Source: Thermococcus sp. SY098
GTDB lineage: Archaea > Methanobacteriota_B > Thermococci > Thermococcales > Thermococcaceae
Length of the DNA: 64,000 nt
Direction of reading: 5' to 3'
NCBI RefSeq assembly: GCF_035621495.1
Contig: NZ_CP141821.1
Location: 1,144,760-1,208,759 of the forward strand
The notes under the pieces were generated by a model. It did no database searches. It had not been told where the DNA came from and saw nothing but the letters and a program-made list of their open reading frames with translations. Below, one piece after another: positions 33,897 through 42,994 of this stretch. Position 1 is the stretch's first letter; every line of letters starts with the position of its first letter. Both the position numbers and the translations under genes were made by a program.

Positions 33897-34904
33897 TCAG
33901 ATTTTACCTGCTAAATGGCACTCAACCCAATGGTTGTGTTCGTATTCAATGAGCTGTGGATGCTTAACATCACAGAGTCCTTTCTCCATGTAGACACATC
34001 TGGGATGGAACCTGCACCCTGGTGGAATGTTGACAGCACTTGGAACTTCACCTTTAATTGGCAATTCTTTGATGATGTTTCTCCTCTCTGGAATTGGCTC
34101 TGGAACAGCAGCCAAGAGAGCTCTTGTATATGGATGTATTGGATTGTCAATTACGACTTTAGCGGGCCCCATTTCAACTATTCTCCCCAGATACATAACG
34201 GCTATCCAGTCAGCAAAGTACCTTGCCGTTGAAAGGTCGTGGGTGATGTAGAGATATGTAACGCCCATCTTTTCTTTAAGCTCCTTCATCAATTCAAGGA
34301 TTTCTGCTCTAATTGAAACATCAAGCATTGAAACAGGCTCATCTGCAACGATAAATGTTGGATTCAAGATGAGTGCTCTTGCAATAGCAACTCTCTGTCT
34401 CTGACCGCCTGAAAGCATGTGCGGATGTCTTCCAACATAGTCCTCCGGTGGAACAATTTTGACCATTTCCAGTGCTTTGTATATGAGTTCTTCTCTTTCC
34501 GCCCTTGTTTCGCCTATTCCGTGAATTAAGAGAGGTTCTTCGAGCACGTCATATATCCTGAATCTTGGATTCATTGACGAGAAAGGATCCTGGAATATCA
34601 TCTGAACCTTTCTTCTGTAGGCCTTAATTTCCTCTTGAGTTTTGAGTTCAGTAACATCTTTCCCTTCCAGATATATTCTGCCATCTGTAGGCTCAAGGAG
34701 CTTCATGACAAGCTTTCCTGTTGTTGTTTTACCACAGCCACTCTCACCGACTAAAGCAAAAACTTCCTGCTTGTGCACTTCAAAACTGACCCCATCAACA
34801 GCCCTAACGAATCGTGGGGGTTCTCCCCTGAGTGCCCCAAGTAATCCTCTCTTGATCGGGAAGTACTTCTTAAGATTTTCAACCTTTAAAATTGGCTCAG
34901 CCAT
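33897..34904 (-). CDS. Peptide-type ABC transporter ATP-binding protein (OppF/DppF-like)
   Basis: A 335-residue ATPase, distal gene of the importer operon. Walker A is GESGCGKTT near residue 54, the signature is LSGGQRQR, Walker B is FIVADEP and the switch His is in ITHD. The C-terminal oligopeptide extension is PPGCRFHPRC with further Cys (MEKGLCDV, VECHL) that in relatives hold a 4Fe-4S cluster. Two different ATPases per importer is the Opp/Dpp pattern. Follows the OppD-like gene by 10 bases. Confidence 0.93.
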   Translation of the reverse strand: MAEPILKVENLKKYFPIKRGLLGALRGEPPRFVRAVDGVSFEVHKQEVFALVGESGCGKTTTGKLVMKLLEPTDGRIYLEGKDVTELKTQEEIKAYRRKVQMIFQDPFSSMNPRFRIYDVLEEPLLIHGIGETRAEREELIYKALEMVKIVPPEDYVGRHPHMLSGGQRQRVAIARALILNPTFIVADEPVSMLDVSIRAEILELMKELKEKMGVTYLYITHDLSTARYFADWIAVMYLGRIVEMGPAKVVIDNPIHPYTRALLAAVPEPIPERRNIIKELPIKGEVPSAVNIPPGCRFHPRCVYMEKGLCDVKHPQLIEYEHNHWVECHLAGKI

Positions 34905-34914
34905 CTTTCATCCC

Positions 34915-35874
34915 TCACAACAGCCAGCATGCTGCATAGTGATCTTTATCAATCTCCTTTAGCTCTGGTTCTTGTTCTTTACATACCTGCATCGCATAGG
35001 GGCATCTTGGATGGAATCTGCAGCCACTTGGGGGTTTAATGAGGTTCGGCGGTTGTCCTGGAATGAATTCAAGCTTATCAACGTCCTCATGCAATCTTGG
35101 GATTGCTGCAAGCAACTTTTGAGTATACGGATGGGCTGGCTCATAGTAGATCTTCTGGCTGTCACCGATCTCGATTATCTTTCCAGCATACATTATCGCA
35201 ACACGGTCGCTGATCTCTGCAAGAATGCTCAAGTCATGTGTGATGAATATCATTGAAAGTCCAAGTTCCTTCTTAAGCTTCTTCATCAAATTGATGATCT
35301 GCGCCTGAACAACGACGTCAAGAGCTGTTGTTGGCTCATCGGCAATAACAACCTCTGGCTCAAGGATTAATGCCGTTGCAATGACAACCCTCTGCTTCAT
35401 TCCACCGCTCAGCTCATGTGGATATCTGTAAACAATCTCTGGCGACAGACCAACTAACTCGAGATATTTCATTGCTCTGTCAAGGGCTTCTTCTTTTTCC
35501 ATTCCTTTGTGATAGATGAGGGGCTCAATCATCTGGTAGCCAATTGTATAAACTGGATTCAAAGCATTCATTGCACCCTGGAATATCATTGATATCTTCT
35601 GCCACCTTATTTCTCTTCTCAAAACGTCCTCTGGAAGTCCAACTATTTCTCTGCCGTCAATTTTAACACTGCCTCCCACAATTTTTCCTGGAGGAGTTGG
35701 CATTCCCATTAAAGTAAAGCCAAGAGAGGACTTGCCACATCCACTCTCTCCAGCGAGTCCTAATACTTCTCCCTTTTTGAGCTCAAAGCTGACATTGTCG
35801 ACTGCTTTGACGACACCTCTGGATGTGAAGTAGTACATTTTGAGATCTTTAACTTCAAGGACAGTCTTAGCCAT
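34915..35874 (-). CDS. Peptide-type ABC transporter ATP-binding protein (OppD/DppD-like)
   Basis: A 319-residue ATPase pairing with the OppF-like subunit. Walker A GESGCGKSS, signature LSGGMKQR (the GGMKQR variant is typical of OppD), Walker B VVIADEPTTALD, and the C-terminal PPSGCRFHPRCPYAMQVC extension with clustered Cys. The start is the ATG just after GAGGTGTGGAAG; a GTG nine bases up is part of the ribosome site. It lies 10 bases after the OppC-like gene. Confidence 0.93.
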   Translation of the reverse strand: MAKTVLEVKDLKMYYFTSRGVVKAVDNVSFELKKGEVLGLAGESGCGKSSLGFTLMGMPTPPGKIVGGSVKIDGREIVGLPEDVLRREIRWQKISMIFQGAMNALNPVYTIGYQMIEPLIYHKGMEKEEALDRAMKYLELVGLSPEIVYRYPHELSGGMKQRVVIATALILEPEVVIADEPTTALDVVVQAQIINLMKKLKKELGLSMIFITHDLSILAEISDRVAIMYAGKIIEIGDSQKIYYEPAHPYTQKLLAAIPRLHEDVDKLEFIPGQPPNLIKPPSGCRFHPRCPYAMQVCKEQEPELKEIDKDHYAACWLL

Positions 35875-35884
35875 CTTCCACACC

Positions 35885-37327
35885 TCACAATCTCCTGAGT
35901 CTTGGGTTCAACACTCTATCCAATGCCACACCAATAAGCACGAATGTCAATGCAACTAATGAAATTGCCAATCCTGGTGGAATGACCCACCACCAGTACC
36001 CGTTAATTGTTGCACTGTTTGTCTGAGCATCATAGAGGATTTGTCCCCATGTAACTGCTGTTGGGTCACCAAGTCCAAGGAAGCTGAGTGATGCTTCAGT
36101 GAGAACGGCTCCAGGAACGCTTAAAGCCATGACAGCAAATGCATAAGGCATGATCTGTGGCATGATATGCTTGAATATAATCCTTCCAGTCCCAGCGCCC
36201 AAAGCTTTTGCTGCCTCGACATAGGTCTGCTCTTTAATCTGGAGCGCCATACTCCTTGCAACCTTGGCAATTCCAGTCCATCCGAACATCACCAGCAGGA
36301 AGACTATTGTCCACAATGTAACGTGTCCCTTGAATGCTGCACCCAAAAGGATAAGGATCGGCAACGTTGGGATTGAAGCAACAAACTCGTTAACTCTCTG
36401 CATAAACTCGTCCTTCCAGCCACCAAGGTATGCGCTCGTGACACCGTATGCAATTCCGATTAAAACGCTCAAGACTGCTACTGACACACCAACGACAAGT
36501 GAAACCCTTGTTCCCCATACTAAACCTGCCCAAAGGTCTCTCCCTTTGTAATCCGTTCCCATCAGCCCATAAGTTCTTCCAGTGAGGATGATTTGGACAG
36601 GCTTTAAGTCAACTTTATCTCCCTTGTTAAACGTGAATATCTCAACCTGGAACTTGTAGTCCCCGTGGAGAGGCTGTGGGTTTATTAGTATACCTGGTTC
36701 AGCTTTTGCAAATATGACCTCCATGACGTCCATTGTGCTTTTTATTGTTTCAACTCTACCCTGAAGGTTCTTTGGATCTTCAAACTGCGACGCCCAGTTA
36801 AACACATTGTTCCTAACAGCACCCATTTTGGCAAGTTGGTATATTGATCCCTCCACCAAGTCAGCACTCAAAAGCTCGATCTTTTTCCCATCTGGTCTGT
36901 AAACCGTGATTACGATCTGAGCTGGAGTGTTGAGATCAGCAAGCTGAACCCCAATATTCTTTATTATCAAATCTTTTGGAGGCAGATCGTACCTATTATT
37001 GTAGTCAAATTCAAAAGCGTAGTATTTTATCCCTCCCCCTAAATCCTGTCCTTCAGCTGTAACCTTCAAGTCATTATAGGTAAGAACCTCGTGGGCTGCA
37101 AGCTTTTTTGCAGTGAAATAGTTGTACCATACTGGGGGAACATTTGTAGGATTGCCCTCCCAGTATGTGGTCCATTTCTTTGGAATGTCTGGTTCAGTTA
37201 TGTAAGGGGCTGCTATGGCTGTGAAAACTAAGAGGGCAAGTAAGAATAATCCAAGCAACCCACCTTTTTGCCTTCTAAATTCAAACCAGAAATCCTTAAT
37301 GCTCTCCTTTACATCAACCCATCTCAT
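35885..37327 (-). CDS. Peptide-type ABC transporter permease (OppC/DppC-like) with ~190-residue external insertion
   Basis: Membrane permease of 480 residues; normal OppC proteins have about 300. Helix 1 (GLLGLFLLALLVFTAIAAPYI) is followed by about 200 extracytoplasmic residues before the conserved MGTDYKGRDLWAGLVWGTRVSL motif that normally comes soon after helix 1. The remaining five helices and the EAA loop (EAAKALGAGTGRIIFKHIMP) are normal. Start at the ATG after GAGGTGAGG; the open frame extends 25 codons into oppB but without a site. The insertion has beta-rich segments (YAFEFDYNNRYDLPPKDLII, DYKFQVEIFTFNKGD) and may contact the binding protein. Fold unknown. Confidence 0.92.
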   Translation of the reverse strand: MRWVDVKESIKDFWFEFRRQKGGLLGLFLLALLVFTAIAAPYITEPDIPKKWTTYWEGNPTNVPPVWYNYFTAKKLAAHEVLTYNDLKVTAEGQDLGGGIKYYAFEFDYNNRYDLPPKDLIIKNIGVQLADLNTPAQIVITVYRPDGKKIELLSADLVEGSIYQLAKMGAVRNNVFNWASQFEDPKNLQGRVETIKSTMDVMEVIFAKAEPGILINPQPLHGDYKFQVEIFTFNKGDKVDLKPVQIILTGRTYGLMGTDYKGRDLWAGLVWGTRVSLVVGVSVAVLSVLIGIAYGVTSAYLGGWKDEFMQRVNEFVASIPTLPILILLGAAFKGHVTLWTIVFLLVMFGWTGIAKVARSMALQIKEQTYVEAAKALGAGTGRIIFKHIMPQIMPYAFAVMALSVPGAVLTEASLSFLGLGDPTAVTWGQILYDAQTNSATINGYWWWVIPPGLAISLVALTFVLIGVALDRVLNPRLRRL

Positions 37328-37337
37328 CTGCCTCACC

Positions 37338-38399
37338 TCATGTTTGCTGGGATGCACCAACTTTAACTCTTGGATCAAGGTAACCGTATGCCAAATCCGC
37401 AAGTATCATGCTTATCAGATAAAGGGCAACTGTAACAAATGTAACTCCCATGAGAAGTCTCGTTTCGTTTTGTTGTAGAGCAGTCCAGTAGAGTCTTCCC
37501 ATTCCCGGCCAGTTGAAGACTCCCTCTGTAATGATTGCACCACCCAAGGAACCGAGAAGGCTGAAGATCGTCATTGTGATGATTGGTGGAGCAGATGCTC
37601 TCAGAGCATGTCCGTAAATAACTTTTCTTTCCGGAACACCTTTAGCTCTTGCAGCCATGATGAAGTCTTCCTGCATTGTGCCGATCATGATGTTTCTGGT
37701 TGTCCACGCCCAACCTCCAAAGAGGACAAACACTATCGTCCCCACAGGGAGTACCATATGATAAAGGATGTCAGTGTAGTAGGCAAATCCTTCCTTAGGT
37801 GGAGTGGATGTCATACCACCACTTGGGAACCATCCAAGTTTGAACGAGAATATTAAGATTGCGATCATTCCAAACCACCACATTGGTATACTGCTCGTTA
37901 GCATTGCAATGATGGAAACTGCTCTGTCCAATGCACTACCTGCAACCTGAGCTGCTTTAACACCTAAGAGAAGGCCAATCAGAATAACAATTATCTGTGC
38001 TGTCGTGAAGAGCAAAACTGTTCTTGGAATCGCAGCTGCAATAATCTTTTTAACGTTAGTCTCACCGAATATTGGAGTTTTTGTATTACCGAAGTTTAGA
38101 GTTAGAGTGTCCTTTGTTCTCTCTAAGACCCTAACCCAGAAAGGCTTATCCAGTCCGTAGGCACGAATTAATCTGTTGTACTCATTTTGATACCACTGTT
38201 GAAACCTTTCAGGATCGGCTGAAAGCTGCTTCATAAGTTCCGGATTTGCCCTTAGCTTCATATTTATCTGCTCCTGTATGCTTGACTTTAAGTCCTCCTC
38301 TGCAACTTTTGTAAACAGAACTGAAACAAGTAGCGTTACTAATGCCAGAACTAAAAGCGCATTTAAGAGTCTAATTGCCAAATAACGACCGTATCCCAA
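37338..38399 (-). CDS. Peptide-type ABC transporter permease (OppB/DppB-like)
   Basis: A 353-residue inner-membrane permease. Helix 1 (LAIRLLNALLVLALVTLLVSVLF) is followed by a longer than usual loop with DLKSSIQEQINMKLRANPEL and RLIRAYGLDKPFWVRVL. The ARAKGVPERKVIYGHALRASAPP block is the EAA loop. Five further helices. The start codon is TTG with GAGGTGTGAGG upstream. It is the first gene of the four-gene membrane/ATPase unit, driven by its own promoter and separated from the binding-protein gene by 228 bases. Confidence 0.93.
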   Translation of the reverse strand: MGYGRYLAIRLLNALLVLALVTLLVSVLFTKVAEEDLKSSIQEQINMKLRANPELMKQLSADPERFQQWYQNEYNRLIRAYGLDKPFWVRVLERTKDTLTLNFGNTKTPIFGETNVKKIIAAAIPRTVLLFTTAQIIVILIGLLLGVKAAQVAGSALDRAVSIIAMLTSSIPMWWFGMIAILIFSFKLGWFPSGGMTSTPPKEGFAYYTDILYHMVLPVGTIVFVLFGGWAWTTRNIMIGTMQEDFIMAARAKGVPERKVIYGHALRASAPPIITMTIFSLLGSLGGAIITEGVFNWPGMGRLYWTALQQNETRLLMGVTFVTVALYLISMILADLAYGYLDPRVKVGASQQT

Positions 38400-38473
38400 A
38401 CCTCACACCTCCCTGTTCAGACATGTTCATTCGGGACATTTCTCATTCATCAACATTTTCAATCTTGTAAAAC

Positions 38474-38483
38474 TTTTATATAT
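38474..38483 (-). promoter_or_regulatory. TATA box of the permease/ATPase operon
   Basis: A strong TATA element (minus-strand AATATATAAAAG) lies about 75 bases before the oppB-like start codon. It gives the membrane subunits a promoter separate from the binding-protein gene, and the leader would be about 50 nt. Confidence 0.55.
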
Positions 38484-38576
38484 TTTTCTATAACGATAAG
38501 TGGGATACGTATATTTCAAGAAAATGAAGTGGCAAAACCCACAGTATACCAAGTTGTTTGTATATGGAGAACGGAG

Positions 38577-38610
38577 AAAAACACCAAGTTCCAAAAACAA
38601 AGTAAAAGTT
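38577..38610 (-). terminator. Oligo-T tracts after the binding-protein gene
   Basis: On the minus strand, AACTTTTACTTTG, TTTTTGG and GTGTTTTTC follow the stop of the binding protein. Partial termination here would let the abundant binding protein be made in excess over the membrane subunits. Confidence 0.4.
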
Positions 38611-38627
38611 AGAAAGAAGGAAAGAGT

Positions 38628-41420
38628 TCACTTCCTCCTTCTCAGGAGCAGTGGAATTAATGCTAATCCAAGGAGTGCTGCTGGACCACAGACACCTGTC
38701 TTAGTCTCGGTTGGTGATGGTGACGGACTTGGGCTTGGTGATGGACTTGGTGATGGAGATGGGCTTGGAGATGGTGATGGACTTGGTGATGGGCTTGGGC
38801 TCGGGCTTGGTGATGTAACCTGCTTCTTGATTACAATCAGAGTCTTCTTGTCAGTGAATGATGTAACACCCTCCATCAGTCCGCCTTTGACATAGATGTC
38901 GTATCTTCCAGCCTCCCACTTTGCAGTCTCTGAACCTGGAACAGTTATCTCGAAGACTCCTGCCTTAGTGAGTTTAGCCTCGCCGGTGTAAACTGGATTG
39001 CCGTTCTCATCTCTTATCTCAATGTAGACGAATCCCTTGTCAGCCGGCTGGGTTCCCTCTGTTGGATACTCAACGACCATGTTTGCCCTGACCTCAATCT
39101 TCAGATCATCTCCTGTAAATACCCTTGTTGGAACATTGACACCAGCAAGCTCAAGCTTTGCAAGGATGAGTTTTTGCTTCCAGTAGTCAACGCTGAACGG
39201 ATAGGTTGGGTCTCTGAATGCCTTGAGTTCAACGAATATCTTGTCTGGATCGTACTTCTCAATGTAGAATGGACCGTTGCTGACTACAGCGTTGCCGTGC
39301 TCGTCAATCCACTTGATGAGTGCGTCGTAACCTGGTGTTGGGTCTTTAACATCGTTGGCAATTGAAGGTGGAACCGCCTTCTTGGCCTTGAGAGCCTCAA
39401 TAACTTTCTTCAAGTCTGCAACGTGGTCTTTGATGAGCAAGTCAAGCTGTGCAACACCCTCTGCCTCTTCACTGAATGAGTACTTCTGTGATGCTCCATA
39501 TTCTTGTCCCTTTGCAACGAGTTCGCTCATTGCATAGAGGAGCTGCCATGGGAGCGTTGGCCAGACAGCGTTGTTTGCAGCGATGACATCATCAGCAATT
39601 GGGTGGATGTAGTCTGTATAGACTGCAATTGTGTCCTCATCGACGAATTCATAACCCTTTATCTGCTTGGCGATATCAACGAATGCGTTTGCGATCTTCT
39701 CATCGTAATATGGATCGTTGTCGCCATTCTTGTAAGCCCATTCATAGTTGAATGCTATTGCATACTTAAAGTCTGCCATTGTCATTGGCTGTCCATCGTG
39801 CCAGTTGCCAAGCTTACAATCGTAGGTAACCTTGGCTTTAGCCTCCTGACCAGCGTATGGTGAAACCCACTTCTTCACAGTTGCGTTCCAGATGACTGCG
39901 GTCTTGGGCACCTTAATTGGTCCTCTCTCAACCTTGAAATCACATCTGACTGGGATGTATGTTCCGGTTGAGAGGTCTGTGTAAACTGGGTAGTCTCTAA
40001 CAACCCTCCAGATTGCACTTGCATAAACGTCGTCGATACCACCGACTGGGTTGAATGCGCTCATGAAGAGTGCACCGGTTGCTGAGTACTCGGCAACGTT
40101 GACAACCTTGTCAGGTGTTTCAGCAGTTATCAGGCTCCATCTTGTCCAGAGACCGCTTGAGACATCTCTTGCAATCGCTTTAACTCTGTTCTTGTTGACT
40201 GGGAAGTACTCCCATGTCTCTGCTGTAAACATTCTTATGCTGTCCATTATACCAAGTCCCATTGATATCTTCTGGAGATCCCAGTACTGGTCGGCATTTC
40301 CTTCTTCAAGCTTGTACTCCTTACCATTGACTTTAACACTTGTAAGTACAAGAAGCTTGGTGACATCATCAATTGTCCAGTCGTAAAGCTCCTTAAGCTT
40401 GTCTCCAACATAGTACTTGAGACCAAGTGCCTCAACTGCCTTGTCTGGGCCTCCTATATAGTCAATGAAGTCCTTGACTGTGAGGGTTGGCTTGTACTCC
40501 CATCCAACTGGAGCCGGAAGCCATCCATACCAGTCAGCATACCAGAAGGCTGTGTAGTCATCTGGCCACTTGACGTTAACTGTTGAAACCCAACCAGCAG
40601 TGTAGAGGTTCCATTCATAGTTCTTTGGATCGCTCAGGTAAACTGTTGATGAAGCCTTTCTCCTATCCCAGAGAAGTCTCTCAACCTTGAAGTGGAAGAA
40701 CTTTTCAATTAAGTCAGCAACATAAAGACCCTCGTCTTTTCTTCTATCTTCAATTCTTATGATGAACTTAACCGTAACGGGCTCACCATCAAAGTACCAC
40801 CACTGTCTTCCGTTCTCATCGGTCTTGAGCTCGAGTTTGTGCCCCTGCTTTGCTAATTCGTCAGCAGCTTTCTTCATAGCTTCTTCAACCATCTTCTGTG
40901 CCTTGGCAACGTCAGCTGTAGCTGAGATTCCAAGAGCCTTATAAACTGGCTCAAAGTATGGGTTGGCACCTGTGCTTGGTCTAATACCACCAATCATTGG
41001 AGCTCCGCTACCTTGGAGGATGTTCTGAACAATGTACTGCCTGCTGACGAGCCAGTTCATTGCAAATCTGACTTCCCTAATTGCAAATGGGTTGAAATAC
41101 TTCTTCTCACCTACTGTAATCAAGTATGGGCTGTCATCGTCATGGACGGGGTTCATGGTAATTTCCCAGTAACCGCTTGCTGTTTTGATGAGCTTTAAGT
41201 TGTTTAAAACATCTGCTGGTAAGTCCTTGAACTTAGCTCCGCTGACTGACCAGAGGAATATATCCAAGTCTCCTTTTGCAACGTCTGTTATACCAGTTTC
41301 CTCATTAGTCCTAATTGAGATATACACAGTGTCAGGGGCTGGCCCCTGCTCTGCTGCAGCTAATGGTCCTAAAAGCATAACAAAAACAAACAACAAGGCC
41401 AAAATTCCAGACCTCTTCAT
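38628..41420 (-). CDS. Peptide-type ABC transporter substrate-binding protein (SBP family 5) with (SP)n stalk and CGP-CTERM
   Basis: An extracellular lipid- or surface-anchored binding protein of 930 residues, large for family 5. Signal peptide MKRSGILALLFVFVMLLGPLAAAEQ. The SBP_bac_5 body includes ADVAKAQKMVEEAM, RIEDRRKDEGLYVADLIEKF and WHDGQPMTMADFKYAIAF, followed by a beta-rich domain (about 790-880, VFTGDDLKIEVRANMVVEYP). A pure Ser-Pro stalk of about 34 residues and the C-terminal CGPAALLGLALIPLLLRRRK (CGP-CTERM signal) end the protein. The ATG is preceded by GGAGGAC. It is the first gene of the importer cluster and likely captures peptides or oligosaccharides; family 5 in Thermococcales includes both. 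Confidence 0.93.
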   Translation of the reverse strand: MKRSGILALLFVFVMLLGPLAAAEQGPAPDTVYISIRTNEETGITDVAKGDLDIFLWSVSGAKFKDLPADVLNNLKLIKTASGYWEITMNPVHDDDSPYLITVGEKKYFNPFAIREVRFAMNWLVSRQYIVQNILQGSGAPMIGGIRPSTGANPYFEPVYKALGISATADVAKAQKMVEEAMKKAADELAKQGHKLELKTDENGRQWWYFDGEPVTVKFIIRIEDRRKDEGLYVADLIEKFFHFKVERLLWDRRKASSTVYLSDPKNYEWNLYTAGWVSTVNVKWPDDYTAFWYADWYGWLPAPVGWEYKPTLTVKDFIDYIGGPDKAVEALGLKYYVGDKLKELYDWTIDDVTKLLVLTSVKVNGKEYKLEEGNADQYWDLQKISMGLGIMDSIRMFTAETWEYFPVNKNRVKAIARDVSSGLWTRWSLITAETPDKVVNVAEYSATGALFMSAFNPVGGIDDVYASAIWRVVRDYPVYTDLSTGTYIPVRCDFKVERGPIKVPKTAVIWNATVKKWVSPYAGQEAKAKVTYDCKLGNWHDGQPMTMADFKYAIAFNYEWAYKNGDNDPYYDEKIANAFVDIAKQIKGYEFVDEDTIAVYTDYIHPIADDVIAANNAVWPTLPWQLLYAMSELVAKGQEYGASQKYSFSEEAEGVAQLDLLIKDHVADLKKVIEALKAKKAVPPSIANDVKDPTPGYDALIKWIDEHGNAVVSNGPFYIEKYDPDKIFVELKAFRDPTYPFSVDYWKQKLILAKLELAGVNVPTRVFTGDDLKIEVRANMVVEYPTEGTQPADKGFVYIEIRDENGNPVYTGEAKLTKAGVFEITVPGSETAKWEAGRYDIYVKGGLMEGVTSFTDKKTLIVIKKQVTSPSPSPSPSPSPSPSPSPSPSPSPSPSPSPSPSPTETKTGVCGPAALLGLALIPLLLRRRK
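38711..38813 (-). repeat. Hexanucleotide-type repeat encoding the (Ser-Pro)n stalk
   Basis: About seventeen consecutive Ser-Pro codon pairs, built from TCACCA, AGTCCA and AGCCCA units, give an imperfect 6-base minisatellite. Synonymous variation between units shows it is not a very recent expansion, but the length is likely to vary among strains. Confidence 0.85.
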
Positions 41421-41770
41421 GGTTTAGTCCTCCCTCATTTTCTTAAACACTACTGCATTTCTTAGGGTATAAAGGCATAAGATTATACATACGATTCCTA
41501 TTTAAGAGTTACGTTTTTGTAAAACTTTGAGAATGTTCACTGTACTCCTGCAAGCCCATACACAAAGAAGAGCACTAACATTGGAACTCAAGCTTAATGC
41601 GACAATATTATTGGACAGTTCCAGCATTAATTTAATAAGCAAGCATATTTTATCAGATCATCCAGATAAAATTTTGTAGAAAGCCGAGAAAATCGTCTGA
41701 AACCTTATTTCATGACATCAATATCGAAAATCTTAAAAACATTGGGCATTTGACGTTTAAACGGGCACTT
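41421..41770. promoter_or_regulatory. Divergent promoter region between the binding-protein gene and pyrC
   Basis: This 350-base AT-rich stretch holds no gene I can support. The leftward TATA box is at 41468-41474 (TATAAAG on the plus strand), giving a leader of about 20 nt. The rightward TATA-like element is TCTTAAAAAC at 41731-41740, giving an almost leaderless pyrC message. A GGAACT/AGTTCC pair about 30 bases apart (41590-41635) is too weak to interpret. Confidence 0.5.
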
Positions 41771-42994
41771 ATGCATGAGCTTGTTCTAAAGGGCAAGTTT
41801 TTTGTTGAAAAGCATGTCATAAATGGATACATTGGGGTTGATAATGGTAAAATTACAAAGTTCTCAAAAAAGCCTCTCAATGGGGAAAAAATCATCGAAA
41901 CAAAAGCTCACGAGATCATAATGCCTGGAATAATTGACGTTCATGTTCATTTAAGGGATTTCAATCAAAAGCATAAAGAGACAATAAAAAGCGGCACGAT
42001 GGCTGCTCTTCATGGGGGAATAACAACAGTATTTGATATGCCAAATACAGATCCACCAGTTATGACTAAGGAAATTTTTGAAAAGAGGACAGAGCTCTTC
42101 AAGAGAAAATCTTATACAGATTACGCATTGGGCTTTTTAATTGCAGGAAACTGCAGTGAGGTTAAAAATGCAAAGGCAGATTTTTATAAAATTTTCATGG
42201 GAGCCTCCACAGGAGGAATCTACTCGGAAAATTTCGAAGAAGATTATACATGTGCTAACAAAAGGGTTAGTGTCCATGCCGAGGATTATGAGTTAATCCA
42301 AAAATTCCCAGAGAGGCCCAACATTGTGGAGGTCAAAGCTATTGAGAAAGCTCTGAATATTAGCAAAAAATTAAGGAAACCTCTCCACATTTGCCACGTC
42401 TCTACAAAAGAAGGGTTAAAGAGAATTTTGGAGGAAAGTCTTCCATGGATAAGCTTTGAAGTTACTCCTCATCACTTATTCCTGACTAAAAAGGACTTTA
42501 AGAAAAATCCACTTTTAAAAGTGTACCCTCCACTAAGAAGCAGAGAAGATGTCATATATCTTTGGCAGAACTTCGAAAAAATTCCAATCGTTGCAAGCGA
42601 CCACGCGCCCCACACTTTGGATGAAAAAGAGGAAGGTGCAGCAGGTTTACCCGGATTAGAGACAGAATTATCTCTTCTCCTGACAGCATACAATAGAGGC
42701 ATGGTTTCCCTTTGGGGTATAATTGAAAAAACATCTCTAAATCCAGCCAAGATTTTTGGAATAAAGAACAAAGGTTTCGAGGTTGGGAAAGACGCTGATT
42801 TAATAGTTGTGAACTTAAAAGAAGAGTGGAAAGTTGAGCCTGAAGAGTTTTACACAAAAGCAAAATGGAGTCCATTTGAAGGATGGAAGCTGAAAGGAAA
42901 AGTTGAAATGACTCTGCTTAGAGGAAAGATTGTTATGGAAGACAATGAAATCGTAGGAAAGCCAAGGGGGGAGAGAATTGTTATCAAGGGTTGA
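41771..42994 (+). CDS. pyrC: Dihydroorotase
   Basis: Third step of pyrimidine synthesis: cyclisation of carbamoyl-aspartate to dihydroorotate. 407 residues, type I amidohydrolase. Metal ligands are seen in DVHVHLRD, the carboxylated Lys is in FYKIFMG, His residues are in VHAED and ICHVST, and the catalytic Asp is in ASDHAPH. MPNTDPP is the substrate loop. The start is an internal ATG with no clear ribosome site (TTG seven codons upstream is possible); the nearby TATA-like element suggests a short or absent leader. The next gene is pyrK, overlapping by 17 bases, so pyrimidine functions are coupled. Confidence 0.95.
   Translation: MHELVLKGKFFVEKHVINGYIGVDNGKITKFSKKPLNGEKIIETKAHEIIMPGIIDVHVHLRDFNQKHKETIKSGTMAALHGGITTVFDMPNTDPPVMTKEIFEKRTELFKRKSYTDYALGFLIAGNCSEVKNAKADFYKIFMGASTGGIYSENFEEDYTCANKRVSVHAEDYELIQKFPERPNIVEVKAIEKALNISKKLRKPLHICHVSTKEGLKRILEESLPWISFEVTPHHLFLTKKDFKKNPLLKVYPPLRSREDVIYLWQNFEKIPIVASDHAPHTLDEKEEGAAGLPGLETELSLLLTAYNRGMVSLWGIIEKTSLNPAKIFGIKNKGFEVGKDADLIVVNLKEEWKVEPEEFYTKAKWSPFEGWKLKGKVEMTLLRGKIVMEDNEIVGKPRGERIVIKG

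Noticed and set aside
38711-38813. CRISPR-like short repeats
   Set aside because: The repeats are in-frame Ser-Pro codons without spacers. No CRISPR array or cas gene was seen in the window.
38500-38895. 131-codon plus-strand frame with repeated GDGLG
   Set aside because: Shadow of the (SP)n repeat on the opposite strand; it has no ribosome site.
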